DNA of 64,000 bases from Xylanimonas cellulosilytica (GCA_001072465.1 JVKM01000036.1:1-64000); one strand, 5' to 3'; shown: positions 36,860 to 44,522, numbered from the stretch's first letter. Numbers and translations are program-made. The notes: generated by a model not told the origin, from the sequence alone.

Positions 36860-37716
36860 CGCAGCCGGGACATCGAGGCGCGAAGCCGGGGGAGGAGCGC
36901 GACGACGCTGCTTCCCTGGCCTCGTCCGTGGACCCCGCGGCCTCGATGTCTCTGCTCACGTCGCTCCTCGCCAATCCGCTGGATGCCGGTTACGAGCACT
37001 ACCAAGCAGACCACGGCTCGCGGCCTGCGGGACTTGTCAGCCGCATCGCCGTCTTCGCAGTGGCTGTTGCGCTCGGGTTTGGATCGGTCATTGCTATTGA
37101 TTCGCTGCGGCGCCCGGCCAATGACGTGAAAGCCGACCTGAAAGAGCAGGCTGCCACGCGGTCGAGCAACGTCGAAGCCTTGAACGATGAGGTGCAGTCG
37201 CTCGGCCGCGCTATCGATGACCTGTCGCAGTCCGGCTCACCAATCGCCGTGGATGGTGCGCGAGACCTGGTGACGGCGACACGACCTGTTAGCGGCCCCG
37301 GCATCACCGTCACGCTCACGGATCGAAGCGGCCCGGGAAAGGGTAGCGGAGCTGTCCGAGACCAGGACGTCGCCATGGTCGTCAACGCCCTCTGGGCTGC
37401 CGGTGCGGAGGCTATTTCAGTCAACGGCCAGCGCATCGGACCAGATACTTTCGTGCGCACCGCAGGGTCGGCGATTCTGGTCAACGTCACCCCCGTGTCC
37501 TCTCCCTACGAGATCACGGCGATCGGGGACTCGAACGCGCTGTCCGTCGCGCTCGTCCGCGGTGCTACCGGTGACTACCTATCCGCCGCTCAATCAGTCA
37601 GCGGCATGACTGTGAGCTCGAAGGTCTCTCAGTCGCTGCGCATGGAAGCGCTGGCACCGACCTCATCGCAGTACGCACAACCGCTGGATACACAACCTGA
37701 AGGAGACACTCAATGA
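36856..37716 (+). CDS. DUF881 membrane-anchored protein
   Basis: 286 residues. An unstructured N-terminus of about 60 residues is followed by one transmembrane helix (about 62-82) and a short coiled coil. The extracytoplasmic DUF881 domain then carries GPGITVTLTDRSGPGKGSGAVRDQDVAMVVNALWAAGAEAISVNGQRI (the last part is the family signature) and VTPVSSPYEITAIGDSN. Function is unknown; the fold relates to NTF2/YlxW-type proteins near division genes. GTG 36856 overlaps the pepN stop. It is translated with sbp and a second DUF881 gene, with the overlap at sbp being 4 bases. Confidence 0.85.
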   Translation: MTQPGHRGAKPGEERDDAASLASSVDPAASMSLLTSLLANPLDAGYEHYQADHGSRPAGLVSRIAVFAVAVALGFGSVIAIDSLRRPANDVKADLKEQAATRSSNVEALNDEVQSLGRAIDDLSQSGSPIAVDGARDLVTATRPVSGPGITVTLTDRSGPGKGSGAVRDQDVAMVVNALWAAGAEAISVNGQRIGPDTFVRTAGSAILVNVTPVSSPYEITAIGDSNALSVALVRGATGDYLSAAQSVSGMTVSSKVSQSLRMEALAPTSSQYAQPLDTQPEGDTQ

Positions 37717-38045
37717 TCGCCGTCATCGGATTGATCATCGGCATTGTTCTCGGCGTCTTGCTCGACCCGACAGTGCCCGCGTGGCTGGCCCCGTTCCTTC
37801 CCGTCGCGGTCGTTGCCGGCCTGGACGCACTTTTCGGTGCGGGACGCGCATGGCTGGAGGGGCGTTTCGCAGACCGCGTGTTCGTGACCTCTTTCTTCTG
37901 GAACGTTGTCGTAGCATGTCTGCTGGTTTTCCTGGGGACACAGCTGGGAGTTGGATCCGCCATGACCACGGCCGTCGTCGTTGTGCTGGGCATTCGAATT
38001 TTCTCGAACACTGCATCGATCCGTCGTCTGCTCCTGAAGGCCTGA
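37713..38045 (+). CDS. sbp: small basic protein Sbp (DUF1290)
   Basis: 110-residue integral membrane protein. Hydrophobic segments near residues 3-20, 25-42, 60-80 and 82-97 bracket the conserved VAGLDALFGAGRAWLEGRFADRVFVTSFFWN (start of the signature GLDALFGG/AR). The Bacillus homologue Sbp lies near ftsA/ftsZ; its function is unknown. It is sandwiched between two DUF881 genes with a 4-base overlap upstream and 1 base downstream, the conserved actinobacterial order that precedes the GarA/FtsR region. Confidence 0.88.
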   Translation: MIAVIGLIIGIVLGVLLDPTVPAWLAPFLPVAVVAGLDALFGAGRAWLEGRFADRVFVTSFFWNVVVACLLVFLGTQLGVGSAMTTAVVVVLGIRIFSNTASIRRLLLKA

Positions 38046-38046
38046 C

Positions 38047-38847
38047 ATGAGCGAACAGAACCCGGAGACGATTTCCTCCGCGCCCGAGAGTGAGCCCGCG
38101 CCCCGTGGGCACGGCGTTCACCGTGAGCTACACAGCGGACGGCGCCTGTGGGCACGGGCGCGACAGGCGTTCTTCGCGCTGCCCCGTGGGCTGCACGTCG
38201 TGATGCTCGTGATCTTTATGATTTTGGGATTCGCTCTTGCCACGCAGGTGCGTGCGCAGCGGTCCGACCCCCTCGAAGGGCTGTCCGAACAAGATCTTGT
38301 CACGGTGCTAGATGAGTTGGGCACGCAGGAGCAAAACCTGCGCACACGTCGCGGCGAACTGTCCAGCGAACTCGACGAACTGCGCAGTGCCGCTGATGAG
38401 GCACAGGCCCGAGAGCAGGCGGCACGTAAGGCCGAAACCCAAGCGCAGATTGCCGCGGGCACTGTGCCCGTCCACGGCCCCGGCGTGACGGTCTCGGTTG
38501 TCGACGCCGGCGCAAACCTGACGTCGACGCAGTTCGTCATGACGCTCGGCGAATTGCGCAACGCGGGTGCCGAGGCCATCGAACTCAACGGTATTCGCCT
38601 GTCGACTCGGTCGTCCTTCACCGGGCAGGCCGGCTCGATTGCGGTCGATGGAATTCCTATTTCGTCGCCCTACACGTGGAAGGTGATCGGGGAGTCTCAG
38701 ACGATCGCCACGGCGTTGGATATCCAGGCTGGTTCGGCGGCGCAGATGCGCGCCAAGGGCGCCAATGTGGCGATCACGCCGTCGACGGACATCACGATCG
38801 AGTCGATTGCGACTCCGCGCCCGCCCCAGTTCGCCACCTACGAGTGA
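38047..38847 (+). CDS. DUF881 membrane-anchored protein (second copy)
   Basis: 266 residues. A basic cytoplasmic N-terminus is followed by one transmembrane helix near 52-70 (VVMLVIFMILGFALATQV). A strongly predicted coiled coil (about 85-135, rich in E/Q/R) leads to the DUF881 domain with GPGVTVSVVDAGANLTSTQFVMTLGELRNAGAEAIELNG (signature in the second half) and ISSPYTWKVIGES. It is similar in architecture to the upstream DUF881 gene, but the coiled coil is longer. It is last in the pepN-DUF881-sbp-DUF881 run and ends at a small hairpin. Confidence 0.85.
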   Translation: MSEQNPETISSAPESEPAPRGHGVHRELHSGRRLWARARQAFFALPRGLHVVMLVIFMILGFALATQVRAQRSDPLEGLSEQDLVTVLDELGTQEQNLRTRRGELSSELDELRSAADEAQAREQAARKAETQAQIAAGTVPVHGPGVTVSVVDAGANLTSTQFVMTLGELRNAGAEAIELNGIRLSTRSSFTGQAGSIAVDGIPISSPYTWKVIGESQTIATALDIQAGSAAQMRAKGANVAITPSTDITIESIATPRPPQFATYE

Positions 38848-38850
38848 GGT

Positions 38851-38870
38851 CCCACCGCATAATCGGTGGG
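38851..38870 (+). terminator. short hairpin after the DUF881 operon
   Basis: CCCACCG / CGGTGGG with a 6-base loop, 4 bases after the stop codon; no T-run, weak. Confidence 0.35.
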
Positions 38871-38889
38871 GGAGTCACCGTTCCCGCGC

Positions 38890-38919
38890 TTGTCGGATGG
38901 TGAACGTTTACACTTAATA
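38890..38919 (+). promoter_or_regulatory. candidate garA promoter
   Basis: TTGTCG (38890-38895) and TTAATA (38914-38919) at 18-base spacing, giving a leader of about 25 nt that contains GGAG at 38941. Confidence 0.45.
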
Positions 38920-38950
38920 CAGTCCCTGAAATGATCGTTTGGAGCGCACA

Positions 38951-39385
38951 ATGTCCGACAACCAGCCGCTTGACCCGACCGCAACCTCCATCTTCGGCCT
39001 CGCGCCTGTGACGGAGGACGTCGAGGAGGCGCCCGTTGCCCTGTCCGCTCGCGATCGTGAGGCCGTCGAGGCGCTGCCCGCCGGCTCTGCGCTCCTTATC
39101 GTCCAGCGCGGCCCGAACACGGGCGCGCGCTTCCTCCTTGATCCCGAGGTGACGAATGCCGGTCGGTCGCCCAAGGCCGACATCTTCCTGGACGACGTGA
39201 CGGTCTCGCGCAAGCACTGCCAGTTCATCGCTTCTAACGGTGGCCACATCGTGCGTGATTCTGGTTCGCTCAATGGCACGTACGTGAACCGTGAGCGCGT
39301 CGATTCGATCGAATTGCACGCCGGCGACGAGGTGCAGATTGGAAAGTATCGTTTGACGTACCAGCCGTCGACCAAGCAGGCCTGA
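38951..39385 (+). CDS. garA: FHA-domain protein, GarA/OdhI-like
   Basis: 144 residues. The C-terminal FHA domain (about 50-138) has the phosphothreonine-binding signature NAGRSPKADIFLDDVTVSRKHC (GR, S, SRKH) and DSGSLNGTYVNRERV. The N-terminal segment DPTATSIFGL corresponds to the place where GarA/OdhI carry an ETTS kinase site; here one Thr-x-Thr pair remains. In relatives, phosphorylation controls binding to 2-oxoglutarate dehydrogenase and glutamate enzymes. ATG 38951 has GGAG 7 bases upstream; a slightly earlier in-frame start lacks one. It lies directly before ftsR, the conserved Rv1827-Rv1828 pair. Confidence 0.88.
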   Translation: MSDNQPLDPTATSIFGLAPVTEDVEEAPVALSARDREAVEALPAGSALLIVQRGPNTGARFLLDPEVTNAGRSPKADIFLDDVTVSRKHCQFIASNGGHIVRDSGSLNGTYVNRERVDSIELHAGDEVQIGKYRLTYQPSTKQA

Positions 39386-39386
39386 C

Positions 39387-40154
39387 GTGTGCGCAGCTCT
39401 TGCACGTCGTCACGAGGTTGCTTCCGCGCAGGAAGTGACCTCGTGGCCGCATGATGCGGACCATTCGCCGGAGCTGTCGATCGGCCGTGTTGTTGATGCA
39501 CTGAAGGACGAGTTCCCTGCGATCTCGCTGTCGAAGGTTCGCTACCTGGAGAGCGAAGGCCTTGTCGCACCCGCTCGCACCGGATCCGGGTACCGCAAGT
39601 ATTCGGCCGCCGACGTCGAGCGGCTGCGCTACGTTCTGACGGAGCAGCGCGACTCGTTCACTCCGCTGAGTGTGATTCGCGGGCAGCTTGATGCGCTCGA
39701 TGCCGGTCATGAGCCCGTGCGCCGTCGCGTCGCACAGGTTGTGTCCTCAGAGGGGCAGACGGTGTCGCTGGGGGGCCGACGGGCTATTCCGGCGGCGGAT
39801 CTGTCGGATCTGACGGGCGTCGATATGGACACTCTCGAGCGCTATGCGCGGCTGGGGCTGATCACTCCGGATCTGGCCGGTTATTTCCCGTCTCGCTGCG
39901 TGCAAGCCGTTTCTACCATCGCGCGTCTCGAATCCGCGGGGGTGGATGTTCGTGTGCTGCGTGCCGTTCGTCAGGGCGCGGAACGTAGTGCGGATATCAT
40001 CGACCAGACGGTTTCCTCTCAGAGGGGACGAGGCCGTGGCGCGGACCGTGAGCGTGCGCGCGCCCGAGCTATCGAGCTGGGCGACCTATTCGCCGAATTG
40101 CACCGGGAGATGCTGGCGGTGGCGGTGTCGTCGCTGGCTGAGGACGAGGACTAA
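39387..40154 (+). CDS. ftsR: MerR-family regulator, FtsR-like
   Basis: 255 residues. The N-terminal MerR helix-turn-helix (about 30-95) contains LSIGRVVDALKDEFPAISLSKVRYLESEGLV and GYRKYSAADVERLRYVL. A second winged-helix-like region follows near 140-200 (LSDLTGVDMDTLERYARLGLI). The Corynebacterium homologue FtsR activates ftsZ; Rv1828 is the mycobacterial counterpart. The start is uncertain: GTG 39387, one base after the garA stop, is given; GTG at 39435 would shorten it by 16 residues. It is co-transcribed with garA. Confidence 0.85.
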   Translation: MCAALARRHEVASAQEVTSWPHDADHSPELSIGRVVDALKDEFPAISLSKVRYLESEGLVAPARTGSGYRKYSAADVERLRYVLTEQRDSFTPLSVIRGQLDALDAGHEPVRRRVAQVVSSEGQTVSLGGRRAIPAADLSDLTGVDMDTLERYARLGLITPDLAGYFPSRCVQAVSTIARLESAGVDVRVLRAVRQGAERSADIIDQTVSSQRGRGRGADRERARARAIELGDLFAELHREMLAVAVSSLAEDED

Positions 40155-40159
40155 GTCTC

Positions 40160-40204
40160 ATGTTCAACATGAAGGTTAGACTCGCCGGGTCGGTCATTGA
40201 CCGA
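40160..40204 (+). promoter_or_regulatory. candidate promoter/operator of the second MerR gene
   Basis: Palindrome ATGTTCAACAT (40160-40170) lies just upstream of a -10 box TAGACT (40177-40182). A second perfect palindrome TCGGTCATTGACCGA (40190-40204) sits at the expected transcription start. The arrangement fits autoregulation by a MerR protein, but no protein-site link is proven. Confidence 0.45.
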
Positions 40205-40266
40205 GCCTCGCTCGTGCTCTACCGTAGTCCTGTTCTCATCACGTATTACCTGCAAGGAGCCCCCGA

Positions 40267-40818
40267 GTGAGCGCACAAGCGAACGCCGCAAGCCGGCAAG
40301 GCATGCTGTTCGGCGATCCCCTCGAGGGGCTCGACACGGACGAGATGGGCTACCGTGGTCCCGTTGCGTGCAGCGCAGCCGGTATCACCTACCGTCAGCT
40401 CGATTACTGGGCTCGCACAGGTCTGCTGCAGCCGTCGATTCGCGCCGCGCGTGGCTCCGGCTCGCAGCGTCTCTACTCCTTCCGCGACATTCTCGTCCTG
40501 AAGGTCGTCAAGAAGCTTCTGGACGCCGGCGTTTCTCTCCAGCAGGTCCGCGTTGCCGTGTCGTCGCTGCAGAACAGGGGAGTGGATGACCTTGCGTCCA
40601 TCACACTGATGAGCGATGGAGCGTCGGTCTACGAGTGCACCTCCACAGATGAGGTCATCGATCTCCTTCAGGGTGGACAGGGCGTCTTTGGCATCGCCGT
40701 GGGCCGCGTCTGGCGCGAGGTCGAGGGCTCGCTCGCGGAGCTGCCCCTTGAGCGCTCCGAGCCCGCGTTCGTCGACGAACTCGCTGAGCGTCGTCGCTCG
40801 AAGCTTTCCGCTTCCTGA
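40267..40818 (+). CDS. MerR-family transcriptional regulator (Rv1830-like)
   Basis: 183 residues. The N-terminal MerR helix-turn-helix (about 35-100) reads AAGITYRQLDYWARTGLLQPS followed by GSGSQRLYSFRDILVLKVVKKLLDAGVSL. The C-terminal half lacks metal-binding Cys clusters, so it is not a metal sensor. Mycobacterial Rv1830 affects cell division timing; the equivalence here rests on position after garA and ftsR. GTG 40267 follows AAGGAG at 6-7 bases. The DUF151 nuclease gene usually lying between the two MerR genes is missing; a 112-base gap with palindromes replaces it. Confidence 0.88.
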   Translation: MSAQANAASRQGMLFGDPLEGLDTDEMGYRGPVACSAAGITYRQLDYWARTGLLQPSIRAARGSGSQRLYSFRDILVLKVVKKLLDAGVSLQQVRVAVSSLQNRGVDDLASITLMSDGASVYECTSTDEVIDLLQGGQGVFGIAVGRVWREVEGSLAELPLERSEPAFVDELAERRRSKLSAS

Positions 40819-40837
40819 CACGCGTCTTCAATGTGAC

Positions 40838-40870
40838 TGTGGGGCCCAGGCATTATGCCTGGGCCCCACA
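40838..40870. terminator. bidirectional terminator hairpin
   Basis: Perfect 14-base arms TGTGGGGCCCAGGC / GCCTGGGCCCCACA with an ATTAT loop, between convergent merR and hsp70-like genes; U-less. Confidence 0.65.
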
Positions 40871-40900
40871 CTTATCAAGCGGTGAGCGCCGCCTGCGCGA

Positions 40901-42415
40901 TTAACGCCGTCCGAGAGGACGCGTCACGGTGTAGGCGGTGTCCAGATCCGTGATTTCCACTGTGACCATGCCGTTTTCGTCGATGATGTAGGACTCTTCG
41001 ATCAGGGGGCCATCCTCGGTGCGGATGACGGGGACGGCCGACAGGTCGATGTCGGAGCGACGCAGGGAGCGATCGAAGGGGACGATCACCTCGCCGTAGG
41101 GCTGCAGGTCGCCGCGGGGCACCCCGGCCTCGTCGAACGACGAATACTCGACGAAGCGGAAATAGCCAATGTTGTGCGCGGCGCGGTAGCGGCGCTTGAT
41201 CGTCAGAGTCTCGCCGGGAGCAAGCTCGGTGTTCGGCTCTAGGAGCGTGTCGAACGAGATGAACGAGCCGGCCTCGCGCTCACGGAAGACGCCAACGCCA
41301 CGCGATAGCTGTTCGCGCACCGTGTACGCGGCCTCGGGATCAGCACCGATGGCCAGGCCGATCGCGGTCGAAGCTGCCGTGTGCGGCGAGCGGTGCACGC
41401 GGCGGCCAAAGCGCGAACGGAGCACGCGGGCAACCAGCGGCAGCTGCGAACCGCCGCCAACGACGTAGAGGCCCGCGATGTCGCCGCCCAGCTGGCCAAC
41501 GCCGGATGCGTCGGGCACCAGCAGAGGCTCCATGGCCTCGATCGTTGCCTCAACGAGGGGAGTGGCGGCCTCGTAGAAGTCGGTGACGGGAATCGTCACA
41601 GGCTTACCATCGACGGGCACGGTGATGAACTTCGTCGAAGGGGAGAGGGTCTCCTTCGCGTCGCGTGAGTCTTCGATGAGACGCTCCCACGCGTCGTCCC
41701 CGAGCTTGCCTGAGTCGGTCCCAGCGGCAGCGGCGAGGCGGGTGGCAAGCACGACGTCGAAGTCATCGCCGCCGACCATGTTGAGGCCACGCGAGCCCAT
41801 GACCTCGTGGAGCGTGCCCGTGGCGGACACGATGGAAGCGTCGAAAGTGCCGCCGCCCAGGTCGTAGACGAGGATTGCGGTGCGCTTGGAATTGAGTGTG
41901 CCCGCATGGCGGTGCGTGTACTCGAAGCCTGCGGCAGAAGGCTCGTTGACCATCGCGAGGACGTCCCATCCCGCGCGGCGGAAGGCCTCAAGAGTCAGGA
42001 AGCGCTGTGCTGACCACGCGTGGGCCGGGATGCCGACGAGCGCTTCGAGCGGCTCCGAATCCGGCAGCGAGGCGATGGAGGAGTTGGTGCGTAGCTGGCG
42101 TACAACGTAGCTGAGGAAACCCGTCAGCGCGTCGAGGATCGAGATGCTGTGATTGCCCAGGCGCAGCGTGGACGTGTCAGTCACCGACGGATCGGACAGC
42201 AGACGCTTAAAGGAGCGCAGATGAGGAGCGCCTTCACGGGCAGCGTCTTCGGCGTCGAAACCGTAAACCAGGCGGTCGCCGTCAAGAGCGATGATAGACG
42301 GAACGAAATCGACCGTATCGTCATGATTGTTGACGAAAGAGACGATTGGGTAGTTCCCCCGATCGACGATAGCGATCGCAGTGGTGGTGGTGCCAAAATC
42401 AACTCCGAGTCTCAT
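40901..42415 (-). CDS. Hsp70-like (DnaK-related) ATPase without a full substrate lid
   Basis: 504 residues. The actin-like ATPase domain covers about 1-350: MRLGVDFGTTTTAIAIVDRG, LEALVGIPAHAWSAQR, NEPSAAGFEY, the phosphate-2 loop VYDLGGGTFDASIV and the adenosine motif LYVVGGGSQLPLVARVL. The C-terminal 150 residues form a short beta domain with no helical lid and no EEVD-like tail, so it differs from the ~610-residue DnaK. No grpE or dnaJ is adjacent. It may be a specialised chaperone or signalling ATPase, known only as Hsp70 family protein. ATG 42415 is chosen since TAGTGT lies 7 bases upstream; GTG 42424 would place the start inside that spacer. Confidence 0.85.
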   Translation of the reverse strand: MRLGVDFGTTTTAIAIVDRGNYPIVSFVNNHDDTVDFVPSIIALDGDRLVYGFDAEDAAREGAPHLRSFKRLLSDPSVTDTSTLRLGNHSISILDALTGFLSYVVRQLRTNSSIASLPDSEPLEALVGIPAHAWSAQRFLTLEAFRRAGWDVLAMVNEPSAAGFEYTHRHAGTLNSKRTAILVYDLGGGTFDASIVSATGTLHEVMGSRGLNMVGGDDFDVVLATRLAAAAGTDSGKLGDDAWERLIEDSRDAKETLSPSTKFITVPVDGKPVTIPVTDFYEAATPLVEATIEAMEPLLVPDASGVGQLGGDIAGLYVVGGGSQLPLVARVLRSRFGRRVHRSPHTAASTAIGLAIGADPEAAYTVREQLSRGVGVFREREAGSFISFDTLLEPNTELAPGETLTIKRRYRAAHNIGYFRFVEYSSFDEAGVPRGDLQPYGEVIVPFDRSLRRSDIDLSAVPVIRTEDGPLIEESYIIDENGMVTVEITDLDTAYTVTRPLGRR

Positions 42416-42422
42416 GGCACCC

Positions 42423-42428
42423 ACACTA
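42423..42428 (-). promoter_or_regulatory. candidate -10 element for leaderless hsp70-like mRNA
   Basis: TAGTGT on the minus strand, 7 bases (GGGTGCC) before the ATG at 42415; no ribosome site is present. Confidence 0.4.
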
Positions 42429-42448
42429 GCGTTTAAATAGGGGAGGAC

Positions 42449-43192
42449 CTAGGACGTCTCGCCGGGCGTTCGCACATTCCCCGGTAAGGCCCTGTTTGCA
42501 ATGGTGACAAAGAGCCAGGCGAGCAGGAAGTATGCGCAACCAGCAATGGCATCAACCACATAATGATTGGCTGTTGCGACGATTGTCACGATGGTTAAAA
42601 CGGGGTGGGCGGCGAGAATGAGCCGGGCCCACCATGAGCGCCAGACGTACGTACCGAGCATGACTGCAACCCACACGGACCAACCCGTGTGCATCGAGGG
42701 CATGGCGCCGTAGGGGTTCGCGAGCGTGCCGAATAGCTGCGAATATGCGGACGTGTGCTCGGCGACTGCGTCGACGAAACCAAGGTCAGGAACGAGGCGC
42801 GGGGGAGCCAGGGGATAGGTCCAGTAGGTGATGAGCGCGCCCAGCGTCATGACGACGAGTGTCCATCGGGCGATCCGATAGTGAGCGGGGGCCTTTAGCC
42901 ATAAAACAACCATGGCAAAGCCGGTCATCGCGAAGAATGACACCGCGTACTGGGTGGATGCGAGAGACGCGAGCAGCGGGTGGGCCGTGAGCCAGGCGTT
43001 TGCGGGGCCTTCAATAAACAGCCCGAAGTGGGACTCAAAGGCGGCGACGTCGTGTGCGTGAGCGACCGCGACAGATTCCGGAGCCTTCGCGAGGAACGAC
43101 AGGATGGAATACGACAGGCATGCCAGCGCGAGCACGATGGTCTCTCGGATGGCAGGAGGGCGCTGCGAACGCACTTCATGGTCTGTCGTCAT
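42449..43192 (-). CDS. PAP2/Aur1-type membrane phosphatase or phosphotransferase
   Basis: 247 residues with about six transmembrane helices. The PAP2 active-site motifs appear as GAMPSMHTGWSVWVAV (catalytic His) and NHYVVDAIAGC (second His and Asp); the first motif reads YPLAPPRLVPDLG, as in inositol-phosphoceramide-synthase-like (Aur1) members. It is likely to act on phosphorylated or diphosphate lipids at the outer face of the membrane, such as polyprenyl or inositol lipids; substrate unknown. ATG 43192 follows a TACAGT box by 7 bases. The hsp70-like gene starts 34 bases beyond its stop but appears to have its own promoter. Confidence 0.85.
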   Translation of the reverse strand: MTTDHEVRSQRPPAIRETIVLALACLSYSILSFLAKAPESVAVAHAHDVAAFESHFGLFIEGPANAWLTAHPLLASLASTQYAVSFFAMTGFAMVVLWLKAPAHYRIARWTLVVMTLGALITYWTYPLAPPRLVPDLGFVDAVAEHTSAYSQLFGTLANPYGAMPSMHTGWSVWVAVMLGTYVWRSWWARLILAAHPVLTIVTIVATANHYVVDAIAGCAYFLLAWLFVTIANRALPGNVRTPGETS

Positions 43193-43199
43193 GGGTGTA

Positions 43200-43205
43200 A
43201 CTGTA
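43200..43205 (-). promoter_or_regulatory. candidate -10 element for leaderless PAP2 mRNA
   Basis: TACAGT on the minus strand, 7 bases before the ATG at 43192. Confidence 0.45.
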
Positions 43206-43243
43206 CCGCGTGGTCGGAGAGCGGTCGATAAAGAATATCGGAC

Positions 43244-43257
43244 ATAATGTACATTAT
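43244..43257. promoter_or_regulatory. perfect 14-bp AT-rich palindrome, operator candidate
   Basis: ATAATGTACATTAT, flanked on both sides by TATCGGA-like direct repeats, in the divergent region between the PAP2 gene and rbpA. It is strikingly AT-rich for this genome. It lies about 52-65 bases upstream of the predicted PAP2 transcription start and about 100 bases before rbpA. Confidence 0.5.
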
Positions 43258-43355
43258 CGGATCATGGGGTGGGGTTGGGACGAGGCCGTGGGAGCGTTCC
43301 GCTTGACGTGTCAGATAGAATGGACCCGTTTCGTTCTATTGTTCAGGAGGCTGTT

Positions 43356-43721
43356 ATGGCTGACCGCGCACTGCGTGGCATGCAGATCGGTGCGAAGTCC
43401 CTCGAGTCTGAGGACGGTGTCGTTTTCGCCGACCGTTTCGTCGTCCGTTACGCGTGCCCCAATGGCCACGAGTTCGAGGTGACGCTGTCCAGCGAAGCCA
43501 CCGCACCTGCGACGTGGGAATGCAAGTGTGGCCAGGCGGCCGAGCTCATCGGTGAAACCGTTGAGGATGAGGAAAACAAGCCCGTCAAGCCGCAGCGCAC
43601 CCACTGGGACATGCTGCTCGAGCGTCGCTCGATCGACGAACTCGAGGTCGTTCTGACCGAGCAGCTCACAGCGTACCGCGAGGGGCGCCTGCGTCCCGAG
43701 GGCTCCTACCGCAAGGGCTAA
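43356..43721 (+). CDS. rbpA: RNA polymerase-binding protein RbpA
   Basis: 121-residue actinobacterial factor that stabilises RNA polymerase holoenzyme with the principal sigma factor and aids open-complex formation. The N-terminal tail is followed by the core domain (VRYACPNGHEFEVTLSSEA, ATWECKCGQAA, with zinc-type Cys/His positions), the basic linker (KPVKPQRTHWDMLLERRS) and the sigma-interaction domain (IDELEVVLTEQLTAYREGRL). ATG 43356 has AGGAGG 5 bases upstream. Its stop overlaps the convergent ppm stop by 3-4 bases; rbpA facing ppm is conserved in mycobacteria. Confidence 0.96.
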   Translation: MADRALRGMQIGAKSLESEDGVVFADRFVVRYACPNGHEFEVTLSSEATAPATWECKCGQAAELIGETVEDEENKPVKPQRTHWDMLLERRSIDELEVVLTEQLTAYREGRLRPEGSYRKG

Positions 43722-44503
43722 TGCTTCGGCAAGATTCGTCGCGCGGCCTGGGCCAGTCGGCTCAGGCCGCCTTTCGTTACCATCACGAGTTCCTCGACGA
43801 AAATCGACGAGTCGAGCTTCGATTCGCCGGCCATGCGTTCGTCGAAGGTGATCGGAACCTCGGCGATAACGGCGCCCAGGGAACGCTCGAGCTCGGTCAT
43901 TTCGACCTGGAACCCGAATCCTGTCGTCGCTACCCGACCGAGAACCTCGTGTTCACTCAGGAATGACGCGCGGTGCAGGCGCAGGCCCGCCGTCGCGTCG
44001 CGCACGGGTGTCCCCAGGCAAAAACGGACATAATAATTGCCCGCCTTGGACAGGGCGACACGCTTCGCAGACCATCCATTGATGGCACCGCCGGGCACCC
44101 AACGCGAACCGATGACCAGGTCCGGACGATCCGGACCAGCCATGCGGCTGAGTAGCTTCGGCAGGTCAACGGGACGATGCGAGCCGTCCGCATCCATCTG
44201 GAGGATAAACGGATATCCGTGGTCGATGCCCCAGCCCATGCCGTCGACGTAGGCCGTGGCAAGCCCCGACTTCGCGGGGCGATGAAGAACGTGCAGACGC
44301 TCCTCGCCCTCGCGTCGGTTGTCAACCCACTCCCCCGTCCCGTCTGGCGACGAATCGTCGACGATGAGCACGTGCGCACCCGGCACGTTCACCCAGATAT
44401 CGCCCAGTATCGTCGGCAAGGTCGACATCTCGTTGTACGTCGGGATAACGATCAGGGTGTGCTCGCCGGATGGCGACGGAGAGGAAGGAACGGATTCAGT
44501 CAT
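43718..44503 (-). CDS. ppm: polyprenol monophosphomannose synthase (GT2)
   Basis: 261-residue GT-A glycosyltransferase making polyprenyl-phosphate mannose, donor for periplasmic mannosylation of lipoglycans and proteins. Motifs are TLIVIPTYNEMSTLPTIL, VLIVDDSSPDGTGEWV, the catalytic QMDADGSHRP (DxD) and IGSRWVPGGAINGWSAKR. No transmembrane C-terminal domain is present. It lies 19 bases downstream of lnt; in Mycobacterium tuberculosis the two are fused as one Ppm1 polypeptide, so a complex with Lnt at the membrane is likely. Confidence 0.93.
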   Translation of the reverse strand: MTESVPSSPSPSGEHTLIVIPTYNEMSTLPTILGDIWVNVPGAHVLIVDDSSPDGTGEWVDNRREGEERLHVLHRPAKSGLATAYVDGMGWGIDHGYPFILQMDADGSHRPVDLPKLLSRMAGPDRPDLVIGSRWVPGGAINGWSAKRVALSKAGNYYVRFCLGTPVRDATAGLRLHRASFLSEHEVLGRVATTGFGFQVEMTELERSLGAVIAEVPITFDERMAGESKLDSSIFVEELVMVTKGGLSRLAQAARRILPKH

Positions 44504-44522
44504 GACTCACATCTTGCCGAAT

